DNA of 5,986 nucleotides from Treponema sp. Its GTDB lineage: Bacteria; Spirochaetota; Spirochaetia; Treponematales; Breznakiellaceae. The notes beneath the pieces are model-generated. The model saw only the letters and a list, made by a program, of their open reading frames with translations, ran no database searches and was not told the DNA's origin. The translations under genes were made by a program, and so were the position numbers. The stretch's first letter is position 1. The number at the start of each line of letters is the position of its first letter. Location: positions 1 through 5,986 of the forward strand of contig JAIRLZ010000193.1 of assembly GCA_031259035.1 (NCBI GenBank), in the 5' to 3' direction. Positions 5,638-5,986 of the stretch are shown in pieces.

Positions 5638-5986
5638 ATGAAATATTTTTCTCTCCATTTTATATACGGTCCGTACGCGCTTTTCTGTTTATCCGCTCTG
5701 CTTGCGGCGTGCGGCGGCGGGTACGATATGCCGTACCGCGTTGCGCTGCCCGCCATACCCGATGCATGGAGCGTAGTTTTAGGGGACAACCACTGGCATA
5801 TCGAATGGATAGATTCCAATGGCGTCAGGAAAAGCCGCGATGTAGACGGGCGCGAAGCCGCTGAAACCGGATACGCGCTTGAAATTCATATCCTCCAGGA
5901 GTGGGCGAGTCCGATCATCGCCTATCCCTACTGGAACGGAAAGGACATCGCGCCGAATGTCATGCGTCCCGCGGGCGCGATATTCC
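5638..5986 (+). CDS. Predicted lipoprotein, N-terminal part (runs off right edge)
   Basis: From ATG 5638 the frame stays open for 116 codons to the window end. The first 25 residues form a lipoprotein signal: MKYFS, a hydrophobic stretch (ALFCLSALLAA) and the lipobox LAAC with Cys25 as the lipidated residue, followed by GGG. After signal peptidase II cleavage the protein would be anchored in a membrane and face the periplasm or the cell surface. A TAA two codons upstream makes this ATG the first possible start. The mature part (MPYRVALPAIPDAWSVVLG, then HWHIEWIDSNGVRKS and EIHILQEWASPIIAYPYW) is rich in Trp and alternating hydrophobic residues, suggesting beta structure. I do not recognise the family. 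It is divergent from the operon, with a 63-bp gap. The ribosome-binding site (AAGG one base before ATG) is poor. Confidence 0.8.
   Translation, partial: MKYFSLHFIYGPYALFCLSALLAACGGGYDMPYRVALPAIPDAWSVVLGDNHWHIEWIDSNGVRKSRDVDGREAAETGYALEIHILQEWASPIIAYPYWNGKDIAPNVMRPAGAIF

Noticed and set aside
5601..5819. 72-codon minus-strand frame at the right end
   Set aside because: It is antisense to the lipoprotein gene, which has a clear signal peptide and lipobox.

Overview
The window most likely comes from a spirochaete of the genus Treponema or a close relative, with a roughly balanced base composition and many insertion-sequence (IS) remnants, as in termite-gut treponemes. This assignment rests on recognised protein style: a long hypothetical protein resembling a treponemal family of unknown function, a divergent OppA, a small lipoprotein, and a long poly-G tract of the kind treponemes carry. 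No 16S or marker gene is present to confirm it.

The left third (1-1740) is accessory, decaying DNA. Positions 1-191, minus strand, hold the N-terminus of an IS1-family transposase that runs off the left edge. Two of its expected zinc-binding cysteines read as arginine. Next is an unrecognised minus-strand gene (718 to 265) split into two frames by a run of 15 G (C on the plus strand, 431-445), which could be a phase-variable gene or a frameshifted remnant. Positions 719-1000 have no convincing gene but contain two related hairpins facing each other. Positions 1001-1739 are an IS5-family element (IS427-like) with well-preserved 14-bp terminal inverted repeats and a TA on each side. Its transposase is broken by an internal deletion, frameshifts and a stop codon. 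Directly beside it lie three degenerate 21-bp (7-codon) repeats.

The right two thirds are ordinary, tightly packed chromosome. Three minus-strand genes form an apparent operon read from right to left: a 466-residue helical cytoplasmic protein of unknown function, an exported oligopeptide-binding protein of the OppA family (614 residues), and coaD (159 residues, phosphopantetheine adenylyltransferase). The gaps are 17 bp and 3 bp. The operon ends at a GC-rich hairpin that overlaps the coaD stop codon. A lipoprotein gene is transcribed divergently from a 63-bp gap and runs off the right edge. The -10 elements of the two directions appear to overlap, and the minus-strand promoter sits so close to its ATG that the transcript may be leaderless.

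The three operon genes have no obvious shared pathway: CoaD makes coenzyme A, OppA captures peptides outside the inner membrane, and the first protein is unknown. I see no defence system, CRISPR array, RNA gene or clear new multi-gene system. The best leads are the poly-G split gene, the 21-bp repeats, the paired hairpins, the compact divergent promoter and the unusual linker in the OppA protein.
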